A DNA stretch of 64,000 nucleotides from Cohnella rhizoplanae (GTDB lineage: Bacteria; Bacillota; Bacilli; Paenibacillales; Paenibacillaceae), in contig NZ_CAOJCN010000006.1 in the NCBI RefSeq assembly GCF_948329515.1, forward strand, positions 62,001 to 126,000, given 5' to 3'. The first letter of the stretch is position 1. The number at the start of each line of letters is the position of its first letter. The notes below the pieces were generated by a model. That model was not told the DNA's origin and searched no databases. It saw nothing but the letters and a program-made list of their open reading frames with translations. The position numbers and the translations under genes were made by a program. Of this stretch, positions 8,291 through 15,669 are shown piece by piece.

Positions 8291-9695
8291 ATACGGGCAG
8301 CAGCTCTTTGATCTGCCATCCATCCTCGTTCTTATCGATGACAACTTTCCGAAGCATGGACTGCGCGAGCTTCTTCTGCGTCTCCACCTCGATCAAGTCC
8401 CAGTTCTCCCGGATATGCAGCATGGCCGCCTTCAGCTCCGCGACCGGGATCGTGGCCGGCGTGTCCTCGTGGACCTGCACCTGAAGCGCCTTGACGCGCG
8501 CGTCCTCTTCCTCGACCAGTTGCGCGTAGTCCTCGCCGGACAGCTTACCATCGCCGAGCGCCATCATCCAGTTCTTCCGCCGCTTGTTGCTCGTCTCGAT
8601 CTCCTTCTGGATGTTGACCGTCTGCTTCTTCGGCTTCTTGACTGGATCAGGCAGATCGTCCCCCATGATCTCGATGCGGCCCCATACCAGGGCGTTGAGC
8701 TGCCGCTCGGAGATGCTGGGCGCGTCGCACGTCGCCTTCGCGTACTGATTCAGGCAGCGGTAGCCGCGGTACTGCTTGCCAGCGACGACTGAGCCGTTCC
8801 CTGCGTACGTGGCGCCGCAGCGGCCGCACTTCACGATGCCGCCGTATGGATAGTCGAACGATCGCTTCGACATGTGCCCGTTCGACCGGCGCTCGCGGTA
8901 ATTCCGGACCGTCTCGAACTGCTCGCGCGGAATGATCGCCTCGTGCGTGCCCTCGGTCAGGATCCGGTTCTCCTCCGGCCAGTGCTCCGGCTTGAAGTGG
9001 TTGTAGCCGGCGTAGGTCGGATTCGTCAGTACGTTCCTCACGTTCTTGTTGTCCCATTTGCCGCCTTCCTTTGTCGTCGAGAAGGCGTTCATGTGCTTCG
9101 CGATCTTGTTCACGCCCCAGCCTTTGTCCACGAACAGATTGAAGACCTCCCGGACCAGCATCGCCTCTGATTCCACGATATGCATCTGATACGTCTCGTC
9201 CAGCTCGTAGCCGAGTGGCGCGCGCGAAATGTGCCGGCCGCCCTTCTGCGCTTTCTTCACGAGGCCCTTCAGCGTCTCCTCGCGCAGGTTGTTCAGGTAC
9301 AGCTCCGCCCAAATTCCGTTGAATTGCAGGAACGCCTTGCCGAGCGGCGAGCGCGTGTCGATCTCGTCCTGGCCCTGCGCGGAGATGATGAGGCGCACGT
9401 CCAGCTTGTTCACGAGCTCAATGAAGGCGATGATGTCGCCCATGCTGCGGCTCAGCCGGTCAAGCTTGTGGATCAGCAGGGTGTCGAAGCGCTTGGCCTT
9501 CATATCCGCGATCATCGCCTGGACGCCCGGCCGCTTGAACGTCTTGCCACTGATGCCTGGGTCGGAGTAGACGCGGTAGAGCTGCAGGCCCTTTCGTTCG
9601 ATCGTCTGCATGAGGGTGTCCTGCTGCGCCTCGAGGCTGAAGCCCTCGTCCGCCTGCATGGTGGTGCTGACGCGGGTGTATATGGCGGCTCTCAT
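8289..9695 (-). CDS. int: Large serine recombinase (phage integrase)
   Basis: Catalyses site-specific integration and excision of the prophage. The 468-residue protein has a resolvase domain (about 1-145) with catalytic Ser10 in YTRVSTTMQ and the HKLDRLSRSM helix. A recombinase domain (RAPLGYELDE onward) and a zinc ribbon follow (KCGRCGATY, then YRCLNQ and TCDAP), then a C-terminal coiled coil rich in Lys/Glu. The ribosome site AGGGAGGG lies upstream of the ATG. It abuts attL at the tmRNA 3' end. Sites of this kind are more often used by tyrosine integrases, so the pairing is notable. No separate excision directionality factor was recognised. Confidence 0.96.
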   Translation of the reverse strand: MRAAIYTRVSTTMQADEGFSLEAQQDTLMQTIERKGLQLYRVYSDPGISGKTFKRPGVQAMIADMKAKRFDTLLIHKLDRLSRSMGDIIAFIELVNKLDVRLIISAQGQDEIDTRSPLGKAFLQFNGIWAELYLNNLREETLKGLVKKAQKGGRHISRAPLGYELDETYQMHIVESEAMLVREVFNLFVDKGWGVNKIAKHMNAFSTTKEGGKWDNKNVRNVLTNPTYAGYNHFKPEHWPEENRILTEGTHEAIIPREQFETVRNYRERRSNGHMSKRSFDYPYGGIVKCGRCGATYAGNGSVVAGKQYRGYRCLNQYAKATCDAPSISERQLNALVWGRIEIMGDDLPDPVKKPKKQTVNIQKEIETSNKRRKNWMMALGDGKLSGEDYAQLVEEEDARVKALQVQVHEDTPATIPVAELKAAMLHIRENWDLIEVETQKKLAQSMLRKVVIDKNEDGWQIKELLPV

Positions 9696-9724
9696 GACTT
9701 TCCCTCCCTAGAACAGAAACGGCC

Positions 9725-9931
9725 CTATCGGAGGGCCGGCTGCTTAAGTAATTTGAAGGTGAAGATGTGCTTGTAATAGTGCTGGTTATCGGATAGGACG
9801 ACGGTATATTTCGTGTGCTGCTTCACCAGTCCCATGCCCATAAGCTCCTCACCATACCAGATGGCGATTGGGATGGAGTGGACGAAGGCGTGATTAATGA
9901 CGGCGGACTGATTCATATTGGCGACGGACAC
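9725..9931 (-). CDS. Small phage protein of unknown function
   Basis: 68 residues from GTG 9931, or about 63 from an internal ATG. The beta-rich sequence (HSIPIAIWYGEELMGMG, then KYTVVLSDNQHYYK) suggests a small barrel fold, possibly Hfq/SH3-like, but no family is recognised. It overlaps the end of the upstream leftward gene by 38 nt in another frame. It belongs to the lysogeny transcript that leads into the integrase. A weak GGGAAACGGAAG lies upstream of the GTG. Confidence 0.5.
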   Translation of the reverse strand: MSVANMNQSAVINHAFVHSIPIAIWYGEELMGMGLVKQHTKYTVVLSDNQHYYKHIFTFKLLKQPALR

Positions 9932-10100
9932 GGGCTTCCGTTTCCCTTTCTACTTCTTTGGAAAACGAGACGACGCCCATTATAGTAATGGCGATGAAGG
10001 CCGCCGTAATAATCAATGAATAGTATCCTGCTATTTGGTAGGCGCTGTATCCGAACGCAATGAAATTAATCAGCAGGCAGATGCCTAGTAGGTTTTTCAT
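9894..10100 (-). CDS. Small membrane protein
   Basis: 68 residues with two hydrophobic helices (about 3-24, LLGICLLINFIAFGYSAY, and 28-48, YYSLIITAAFIAITIMGVV). A charged tail follows (KEVERETEARVRRQYESVRRH). ATG 10100 is chosen because AGAGGT sits 5 nt upstream; a longer frame from 10175 has no ribosome site and overlaps the peptidase gene. Function is unknown. Small membrane proteins in lysogeny regions sometimes act in superinfection exclusion, but nothing here proves that. Confidence 0.6.
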   Translation of the reverse strand: MKNLLGICLLINFIAFGYSAYQIAGYYSLIITAAFIAITIMGVVSFSKEVERETEARVRRQYESVRRH

Positions 10101-10138
10101 GGCGACCTCTGAGGTTCCCCATCGGCTGAGGGATTGGC

Positions 10139-10912
10139 TCATATTCCACTGACTTTCACGATTGGCGTATGGCATTCAATGCACAGACGGCCGAAGATAA
10201 TTCGTTCCGTATGTATTAGGCTGCAGCTCGGGCAGATATAGACCATTTTGCTTCTAGAGAATGCCTGTTCAAACGAATCCCATGTATCAAGGCGACGGTC
10301 CCGGATGTACTCGCAGCGTTCGTAATCCTCGTCGTCGTACTTCGGCCAGCGGTCAAGCCTCGCACTCTGGATGAGCGACTCGCGAATGGACGGCGATAGA
10401 TTCCGCAGGCGCTTTCGAGCTGGCGTAAGGTTCACGCCGCAGCGATCGGCCAACTGCTCAGGCAAAAGGTCGGTTATCCCTCGGAATACGTAATTCGGCA
10501 TCAGCACCATGCTCGAGAACCAGTGGGCCTCGACTTCCATGTTTGCCGCGACGTGCGACGGCAGCGCGAAAGGGATCTGTTCGCTGTCCAAAAGGTACTT
10601 GCCATGCATTAGGATGTGCCCCAGCTCGTGACCAAGCGTGAAGCGCTGGCGCCTGCGTATTATCTCGCCACCATAAACGGAGGTATCGCCTGTAGAAATA
10701 TAGGCAACGAAGCGGACGCCACCAGGCCGAAGAACCTTAACTGTCATGCCATCCACGTCCCCCATATCCTCATAGGAGACGATCCATCCACGCTTCTTAA
10801 AATAGGGGTGTAGATCAATCGGTGGTTCAGGGTTGCCCAGTTCAACCAAGACGGACTGCGCCGCGATCTTAGCATACTGAAACCGCGGAGAAAGTATCTG
10901 AGGTGTCAGCAC
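10139..10912 (-). CDS. ImmA/IrrE-type metallopeptidase
   Basis: Zinc peptidase of the family that cleaves phage and ICE repressors to trigger induction. The catalytic motif HELGHILMH and the downstream EVEAHWFSSMVLMP (third zinc ligand region) are present. The 257-residue protein is longer than ImmA itself and carries a C-terminal zinc ribbon (ICPSC, then RLCIECHTP). It lies directly downstream of the repressor gene on the same strand, so the repressor is its likely substrate; this is inferred from family practice. Confidence 0.88.
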   Translation of the reverse strand: MLTPQILSPRFQYAKIAAQSVLVELGNPEPPIDLHPYFKKRGWIVSYEDMGDVDGMTVKVLRPGGVRFVAYISTGDTSVYGGEIIRRRQRFTLGHELGHILMHGKYLLDSEQIPFALPSHVAANMEVEAHWFSSMVLMPNYVFRGITDLLPEQLADRCGVNLTPARKRLRNLSPSIRESLIQSARLDRWPKYDDEDYERCEYIRDRRLDTWDSFEQAFSRSKMVYICPSCSLIHTERIIFGRLCIECHTPIVKVSGI

Positions 10913-10925
10913 CAGGACTCATCCC

Positions 10926-11273
10926 TTATTTATCGGTGTCGTCAAACATTTCGCGGGCTTTTCGGGTTAATTCCATCATGCGCTCGAAGTCCTTTGAAGA
11001 AAGCTCTTTCTTTGCGCGAAGGATGAACTGTACTGCAGGTTCATTCACACTTGAGTCATGGTTCTTTGGTGTAGCGTAAAGATCACGCCCCAGTAGGTAG
11101 TCCACCGACACCTCGAAAATATCCGCTAGTTTTTCAATGGTTGTCAGGTCGGGCTCGCGCTTTCCACTTTCCCAATTTGCGTATGTTGAACGAGCAACTC
11201 CAACAAGATCGGCTAGATGCTCTTGTGTCCAATCACGCTTAACTCTTTCCTTTTCAAGGTTTACGAGTTTCAT
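10926..11273 (-). CDS. Prophage repressor, XRE/HTH family
   Basis: 115 residues. The N-terminal helix-turn-helix (about residues 9-62) has RDWTQEHLADLVGVARSTYA and WESGKREPDLTTIEKLADIF, the classical CI/Xre pattern ending SVDYLLGR. A C-terminal helical domain (about 80-115) probably mediates oligomerisation; there is no LexA-type peptidase domain, which fits a partner ImmA protease. ATG 11273 follows GGAAGGTGG; the longer frame reads through the operator. It is expected to bind the GTTTC-N5-GAAAC operators between it and the divergent cro-like gene. Confidence 0.88.
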   Translation of the reverse strand: MKLVNLEKERVKRDWTQEHLADLVGVARSTYANWESGKREPDLTTIEKLADIFEVSVDYLLGRDLYATPKNHDSSVNEPAVQFILRAKKELSSKDFERMMELTRKAREMFDDTDK

Positions 11274-11294
11274 CACTGACCACCTTCCAGGACC

Positions 11295-11317
11295 AGTATA
11301 CAGTTTCAATATGAAAC
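11295..11317 (-). promoter_or_regulatory. Leftward repressor promoter with operator O1
   Basis: On the minus strand TATACT (11295-11300), preceded by TG, is a good -10 for the repressor gene. Operator GTTTCAATATGAAAC (11303-11317) lies just upstream of it, where it would block or modulate the polymerase. The -35 is weak (T-rich). Confidence 0.65.
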
Positions 11318-11351
11318 AAAAAACGGATTCCCCAATTAGAAACAAAATGGC

Positions 11352-11380
11352 TTGACATGTTTCGAAGTGAAACATATAAT
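11352..11380 (+). promoter_or_regulatory. Rightward early promoter with operator O2 in its spacer
   Basis: Perfect TTGACA (11352-11357), 17-bp spacer, perfect TATAAT (11375-11380). Operator GTTTCGAAGTGAAAC (11359-11373) fills the spacer exactly, so repressor binding must exclude RNA polymerase. Confidence 0.92.
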
Positions 11381-11393
11381 CACTTTAGAAAGT

Positions 11394-11408
11394 GTTTCGA
11401 TTCGAAAC
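11394..11408 (+). promoter_or_regulatory. Operator O3
   Basis: GTTTCGATTCGAAAC, the same GTTTC-N5-GAAAC consensus as O1 and O2, lies just after the rightward transcription start and before the ribosome site of the cro-like gene. Confidence 0.8.
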
Positions 11409-11424
11409 GTTGGAGGTGATGAGG

Positions 11425-11667
11425 TTGGCGATGCAATTAGAGTGGCTCGCAAGAATTCGAGGAGAATTGACCCAGGACGAAGCCGCTAAAAAGGCAGGGA
11501 TTAGCCGCAGTGCATATGCAAATATCGAAAGCGGCAATAGGGCGCCGAGCGTAGATGCGGCGAAAAAGATTGCTGCCGGATTGGAATTTAGCAAGTTCGA
11601 GTTGGACTGGACGATTTTTTTTGACCTCGAACGTTTCGAATCGAAACTATTGAGGGAGGTGATCTAA
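11425..11667 (+). CDS. Cro-like helix-turn-helix regulator
   Basis: 80 residues from TTG 11425 (78 from ATG 11431). The helix-turn-helix has ELTQDEAAKKAGISRSAYAN and IESGNRAPSVDAAKKIAAGL. It is the first gene of the rightward early transcript and divergent from the repressor, the position of cro. The TTG is preferred because GGAGGTG ends 6 nt upstream. The C terminus (LDWTIFFDLERFESKLLREVI) matches small phage regulators of the HTH_3 type. A fourth operator copy is embedded in its last codons. Confidence 0.8.
   Translation: MAMQLEWLARIRGELTQDEAAKKAGISRSAYANIESGNRAPSVDAAKKIAAGLEFSKFELDWTIFFDLERFESKLLREVI
11633..11647 (+). promoter_or_regulatory. Operator O4 inside the cro-like gene
   Basis: GTTTCGAATCGAAAC matches the operator consensus in full although it lies in coding sequence (ERFESK), 225 bp from O3. 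It may support looping or repress early elongation. Confidence 0.65.
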
Positions 11668-11903
11668 CTGGAACGACCGGGACGGAATGAAATCGAGGCT
11701 GCGATTGCGGAACTGGCCGCGACGAGCACGGACTACCACGTGGCCGAGTCACCGCAGAGATTGCTGGAGCTTAGCCAGATGGCCGCTGGATTTGTGAAAG
11801 TCGCCGTCGAGGTTAAGGGAGTGACGCCGTCAGAAATGCGATTGACGGCAGCGTTATTCAATCAAGCAGCCGACAAGTGGCTGCGTTCGTGGGAAGCGAG
11901 GTG
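11668..11903 (+). CDS. Small early protein, probable CTG start
   Basis: An open frame of 78 codons beginning CTG 11668, one base after the stop of the cro-like gene. AGGGAGGTGATC lies 6-9 nt upstream, a very strong ribosome site with no ATG, GTG or TTG at the right spacing. The product reads (M)ERPGRNEIEAAIAEL and then a helical RLLELSQMAAGFVKVAVEVK segment. The family is unknown. The codon pattern and tight packing between neighbours support a gene. Confidence 0.55.
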
Positions 11904-11911
11904 ATCACATC

Positions 11912-12049
11912 ATGGCCAAGTCCAAGGAACCGGCGCCGAAGTTGCCGCCGCTGGCAGTGATTCCGCTGAGCTCATTTCCGCGAGAACTGCTGGAGCAGGC
12001 ATATCGGGAGATCGAAGCGAACAAGGCGCGCCGCAAGACGACGGCTTAA
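11912..12049 (+). CDS. Very small early protein
   Basis: 45 residues starting MAKSKEPAPKLPPLAVIPL and ending in a basic helix (REIEANKARRKTTA). Preceded by GCGAGGTGATCACATC. It lies 8 nt after the previous gene. No function recognised. Confidence 0.5.
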   Translation: MAKSKEPAPKLPPLAVIPLSSFPRELLEQAYREIEANKARRKTTA

Positions 12050-12202
12050 CGGGAAAATCCCACCGCGTGGGGGATGTTGGCGGTGGGCGAGGCGGGGGAG
12101 TACGAGGAGATCGATCTGTTAGAGCAATCATACGGTCTTACGGCATCACACAGAAGACCCTCCGATGTGAAGAATCAGCACAGGAGGGTGGTGAACGGAA
12201 CG

Positions 12203-12559
12203 ATGAGTCAGCGTGTGGGAGAAATGCTGAAGGCCAGCCGGGAGCGCGCCGGGATGACGCAGCAGCAGCTTGCAATGAAGTTGCACGTCGAACGCTCCAC
12301 GATCGCGAAGGTGGAGACCGGCGCAATAAAAGAGCCTGCATATACGCTAGTGCGCGAATGGTGCGCGGCGACGAACGGCATCGACCTGATGAACCTGGAC
12401 TTCACTGGCGCGAACGACGGATGGAAGAAGCTAAGGCAGCTCGAGGCGGTCATGAAGAACATGAAGGAAAGCATGGCGGCGGTGCATTTGATGAAACGGA
12501 GGGAGAAAGAACATGCCAGGGTTGGAGCAAAGATTGGAGCCCTACGCGGGCGGATATGA
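12203..12559 (+). CDS. Helix-turn-helix regulator
   Basis: 118 residues from ATG 12203. The N-terminal XRE-type domain (about 5-60) has MLKASRERAGMTQQQLAMKL and HVERSTIAKVETG. A helical tail follows (LRQLEAVMKNMKESMAAVH), probably a coiled coil for dimerisation. AGGAGGG lies 14 nt before this ATG and directly before in-frame GTGs at 12188 and 12191, so the true start may be a few codons upstream. A third DNA-binding protein in the early region; it probably regulates early genes, but its target is unknown. Confidence 0.75.
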   Translation: MSQRVGEMLKASRERAGMTQQQLAMKLHVERSTIAKVETGAIKEPAYTLVREWCAATNGIDLMNLDFTGANDGWKKLRQLEAVMKNMKESMAAVHLMKRREKEHARVGAKIGALRGRI

Positions 12560-12719
12560 CCCGGAGAAGTACGCGAGCAAGGAATGGACGGGCCCACGGT
12601 GCTATGAATGCAGCGGTCGGCTGACGAAGGCGAAGTACCGGTTCGGCAAGCACGATTACTGCCAAAGCTGCGCGAACGAAGAGGCCGGCATCACGGAGAT
12701 CGGGGTGGACCTCTCATGA
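12513..12719 (+). CDS. Small zinc-ribbon protein
   Basis: 68 residues with two Cys pairs, CYEC and CQSC, spaced like a zinc ribbon. An ATG after GGAGGGAGAAAGAAC starts it within the end of the preceding gene in another frame. The role is unknown; DNA or RNA binding is plausible for a phage early protein of this size. Confidence 0.65.
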   Translation: MPGLEQRLEPYAGGYDPEKYASKEWTGPRCYECSGRLTKAKYRFGKHDYCQSCANEEAGITEIGVDLS

Positions 12720-12970
12720 CGGACATGCAGCGAGCGGCGGCAAGGCGGCGCGAGGAACTGGAGATGTTCCGGGACTGGATGCACAGCCATCCACACCGGT
12801 CGGATCCGGACGTCAGGCCCGCGGCTATCGATTGGCTGAACAGCCACATTGCAGAGCTGGACAAGCCCCAAGAAATGAAAAACACCCTCCGGCCAGGGAG
12901 AGTGCGGTTGAGAGCCCGTCTAAGGAGTCTCGTTACGCTCATTTTAACACAGACCACCCGGGTTGAGTAG
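12716..12970 (+). CDS. Small phage protein
   Basis: 84 residues. The start ATG overlaps the previous stop (ATGA), which indicates translational coupling. The N-terminal half is helical (MQRAAARRREELEMFRDWM) and the tail is basic. Not recognised. Confidence 0.55.
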   Translation: MTDMQRAAARRREELEMFRDWMHSHPHRSDPDVRPAAIDWLNSHIAELDKPQEMKNTLRPGRVRLRARLRSLVTLILTQTTRVE

Positions 12971-13050
12971 GTTTGAAATCGTCCCGTGGGCGGCGGAATG
13001 CGTTCCGCCCCTCACAGATGCGTTCAAGCGTCAGAAGGGCAGGTGATGAA

Positions 13051-13227
13051 GTGGAAACCCAGATCCAGATCGTCCATGCGATGTTGAAGGAAATGTTCCC
13101 CGAGGCGGTAGCGGTCAATGTGTTCGTTAACGTCGAGGGTATCCGGGTCGAGCCTCAGTACCGCACAAATCTCTGCGGATTGTCGATGCGGATGATCAAC
13201 GGGAAGTGGACGGAAAAAGCAAAATGA
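13051..13227 (+). CDS. Small phage protein
   Basis: 58 residues from GTG 13051 (AGGTGATGAA just upstream). It begins VETQIQIVHAMLKEMFPEA and contains two short beta-like segments. A longer frame back to 12973 is Arg-rich and lacks a ribosome site. No family recognised. Confidence 0.5.
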   Translation: METQIQIVHAMLKEMFPEAVAVNVFVNVEGIRVEPQYRTNLCGLSMRMINGKWTEKAK

Positions 13228-13310
13228 CCCGCGGGAACGGGTCATCGGGAAACATCTCACGGCCATCGTATCACGGTGGCCCAATCAGATCAAGAGGGAG
13301 GCTTCACCTC

Positions 13311-14258
13311 ATGGCACTCAGCGTAGCAGCGGTAACGAAAGGCTTACCCCGCGAGGAATGGCTGAATCTCCGGACGCGCGGCATAGGCGGATCGGATGCA
13401 TCGGCCGTCGTCGGGCTCAACCCGTGGAAATCGAAGGTCGCCGTGTTCCTCGAAAAGACCGGGCAATCTTTCCCGGACACGACCGGCGAAGCAGCCTACT
13501 GGGGGAACGCGCTGGAGGATGTGGTGGCGAAGGAGTTCTCGCTTCGCACGGGGCTAAAGATCCAGCGGTCTCACAAGCTCTACCAGCACCCGGAGCATCG
13601 CTTCATGATCGGCAATGTAGATCGGCTCGTTACCGACGCGCAGAAGCGTAAAGGGTTGCTCGAAGTGAAGACGACGACGAACGAGAAGGACTGGGAGGAC
13701 GACCGGATCCCCGATCACTATGCGATTCAGCTTCAGCATTACATGACGGTTATGGGATTGGATTACGGCCACTTCGCAGTTCTGCTTGGCGGCTTCGGCG
13801 GATTCAAATTCAAGTCGACTTATATTGAACGCGATGATCGCATTTCGAAGTACCTGATCGACATGGAGAAGCAGTTCTGGTACGAACACGTGCTGAAGAA
13901 GAACCCTCCCATGATCGACGGTAGCGCGGCCTCCACGGACCTGCTGAGCTACCTTTATCCTACGAGCACGCCGGATAGCATCCTGCAGCTATCAAGCGAC
14001 TACGAGCCGCGAGTGAAGGAACTGCGCGAGGCCGAAGCCGCTAAGAAGGCCGCCGAAGAGCGTCTCGAGGCTGCCAAGAACTTCATCAAGGCCGCAGCAG
14101 CTGACGCAGAGATCATCATGCTTAACGGCGAGAAGATCGCCACTTGGAAGTCGCACGACGAGACGCGGATGGATACGAAGACGTTCAAGGCTGAGCAACC
14201 CGAGATTTTCGCGAAGTACGCCGTGACCAAGCCGGTCCGGAAATTCCTGATTAAGTGA
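13311..14258 (+). CDS. YqaJ-type viral recombinase exonuclease
   Basis: A 5'-3' DNA exonuclease of the lambda-exo/YqaJ PD-(D/E)XK family that makes single strands for annealing by RecT. 315 residues. The family motifs are RTRGIGGSDASAVVGLNPW near the N terminus, WGNALEDVVAKEF, the catalytic IGNVDRLV, then LLEVKTTT (the E-x-K of the nuclease), and the Gln-rich AIQLQHYMTVMG. A C-terminal coiled-coil segment (about 225-265) follows. ATG 13311 has GAGGGAGGC upstream. The next gene is recT, the usual partner. Confidence 0.9.
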   Translation: MALSVAAVTKGLPREEWLNLRTRGIGGSDASAVVGLNPWKSKVAVFLEKTGQSFPDTTGEAAYWGNALEDVVAKEFSLRTGLKIQRSHKLYQHPEHRFMIGNVDRLVTDAQKRKGLLEVKTTTNEKDWEDDRIPDHYAIQLQHYMTVMGLDYGHFAVLLGGFGGFKFKSTYIERDDRISKYLIDMEKQFWYEHVLKKNPPMIDGSAASTDLLSYLYPTSTPDSILQLSSDYEPRVKELREAEAAKKAAEERLEAAKNFIKAAAADAEIIMLNGEKIATWKSHDETRMDTKTFKAEQPEIFAKYAVTKPVRKFLIK

Positions 14259-14268
14259 GGCGAACATA

Positions 14269-15186
14269 ATGGCAGCAGCAAATACGAGCCGCTCGAATGG
14301 AGAGCTGGCAGGCAAGCTCCAACAGCAAGCGGCAGCGACCGGGAACGCCCCGGCGGCCACCCCTTCGCAAACGATCGGCGCCTACATGGAACGCATGAAA
14401 GGCCAGATCGCCGAAGCCTTGCCGAAGCACATGAGCATCGACCGTCTCAGCCGCATTGCGCTGACGACGATCCGCACGAACCCGAAGCTCCTCGAATGCA
14501 CCGTGCCTTCCCTTATGGCTGCCGTCATGCAGGCCGGCCAGCTCGGCCTCGAGCCTGGGCTCCTGGGACAATGCTACTTTGTCCCGTTCAAGAATAAGAA
14601 GGCCGGCGTCACCGAAGTGCAATTCATCATCGGATACAAGGGCATGATCGACCTCGCCCGGCGGTCAGGACACATCCAGAGTATTACGGCTCATGTCGTC
14701 TACGAAAACGACGATCTCGAATTGGTATACGGCCTCGAGGAGAAGCTGACGCATGTCCCTTGGCATATCCGGTCTGAGAAGCCAGAGAAGCCCGGGAACA
14801 TCCGTGGCGCGTACATGGTGGCGAAGTTCAAGGATGGCGGCCACTACGTGAATTACATGCCGATGGCTGAGATCCTGAAGCACCGTGACCGATCGGCCGG
14901 GTACCAGAATGCCGTGAAGTATGGGAAAGACGACAACCCTTGGATGAGTGATCTCGAGGAGATGTGCAAGAAGACGGTCGTGCGTGCCGGTTGGAAGTGG
15001 CTACCGATCAGCATCGAGGTCGCTGATGCCGTTGCGAAGGACGAAACGGTTCGATCTGACATTCCGCAGACTGGCGGCGACTTCATCGACATCACGCCGA
15101 CGCAGGATGACGAGCGCGAAGAGCAGGGCGACGACGCCGATCCTGAGCAGGACGAGCTCACACTCGTAGCCGATGCCATCAACTGA
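14269..15186 (+). CDS. recT: RecT single-strand annealing protein
   Basis: Anneals complementary single strands during phage recombination. 305 residues. Family signatures include NPKLLECTVPSLMAAVMQA, AGQLGLEPGLLGQCYFVPF, QFIIGYKGMIDLARRSG and the C-terminal-half KTVVRAGWKWLPIS. The acidic, disordered C terminus (DDEREEQGDDADPEQDE) is typical. It lies 10 nt after the exonuclease gene, forming a RecE/RecT-like pair. Confidence 0.94.
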   Translation: MAAANTSRSNGELAGKLQQQAAATGNAPAATPSQTIGAYMERMKGQIAEALPKHMSIDRLSRIALTTIRTNPKLLECTVPSLMAAVMQAGQLGLEPGLLGQCYFVPFKNKKAGVTEVQFIIGYKGMIDLARRSGHIQSITAHVVYENDDLELVYGLEEKLTHVPWHIRSEKPEKPGNIRGAYMVAKFKDGGHYVNYMPMAEILKHRDRSAGYQNAVKYGKDDNPWMSDLEEMCKKTVVRAGWKWLPISIEVADAVAKDETVRSDIPQTGGDFIDITPTQDDEREEQGDDADPEQDELTLVADAIN

Positions 15187-15388
15187 CGTCGAATACCCCG
15201 ACGAGTTCGGAAGGCCGCTGCTCCGCTCGGGCGTCTCGGACAAGATCTGGGCGCTGCTGAAGACGGACAAGGCGGCCTTCCAACAGGAGATCGTGCGGTA
15301 CTTCGCTCTCTGCTATCCCGGCTGGACCGTGAAGCGTGCGAAGTACCCCGATATTTTTCTGCAAGATGATCGAGTGAAGGAAGGTTGA
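15173..15388 (+). CDS. Small phage protein
   Basis: 71 residues overlapping the end of recT by 14 nt. Sequence around LLKTDKAAFQQEIVRYFALC and YPGWTVKRAKYPDIF is not recognised. Position in the recombination/replication block suggests an accessory role only. Confidence 0.55.
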   Translation: MPSTDVEYPDEFGRPLLRSGVSDKIWALLKTDKAAFQQEIVRYFALCYPGWTVKRAKYPDIFLQDDRVKEG

Positions 15389-15390
15389 GC

Positions 15391-15636
15391 ATGGGAGACG
15401 TCGGGGATTACTGGCGCGATGCCAAGGAACATCAGCAACGAAGCAAATGGGAAGCGTACGACCGGTGCCGAGAGGAAATTGTATCGAGCGGCGTCCCGTT
15501 CACGGAGAAAGCGAACGGCCACTTCATCATCGGAGAATTCGATTTTTGGGCCACGACCGGCTTGTATATTCACCGCAAAACGAAGCGTAGAGGACGCGGC
15601 GTTAAGAACTTGCTCGCACTGATCGGGTCGGTTTAA
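15391..15636 (+). CDS. Small phage protein
   Basis: 81 residues from ATG 15391, 7 nt after AAGGAAGG. It has a charged N-terminal helix and a beta-rich second half (HFIIGEFDFWATTGLYI, then HRKTKRRGRGVKNLL). Not recognised; a nucleic-acid-binding role fits the basic tail but is not shown. Confidence 0.6.
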   Translation: MGDVGDYWRDAKEHQQRSKWEAYDRCREEIVSSGVPFTEKANGHFIIGEFDFWATTGLYIHRKTKRRGRGVKNLLALIGSV

Positions 15637-15669
15637 TCCCACTTGGTAGAAGGAGGCGAGGTACATGTC

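Noticed and set aside
8126..8344. Leftward frame with SRGESNPCP across the tmRNA end
   Set aside because: This is the well-known false translation of a reversed tRNA-like 3' end.
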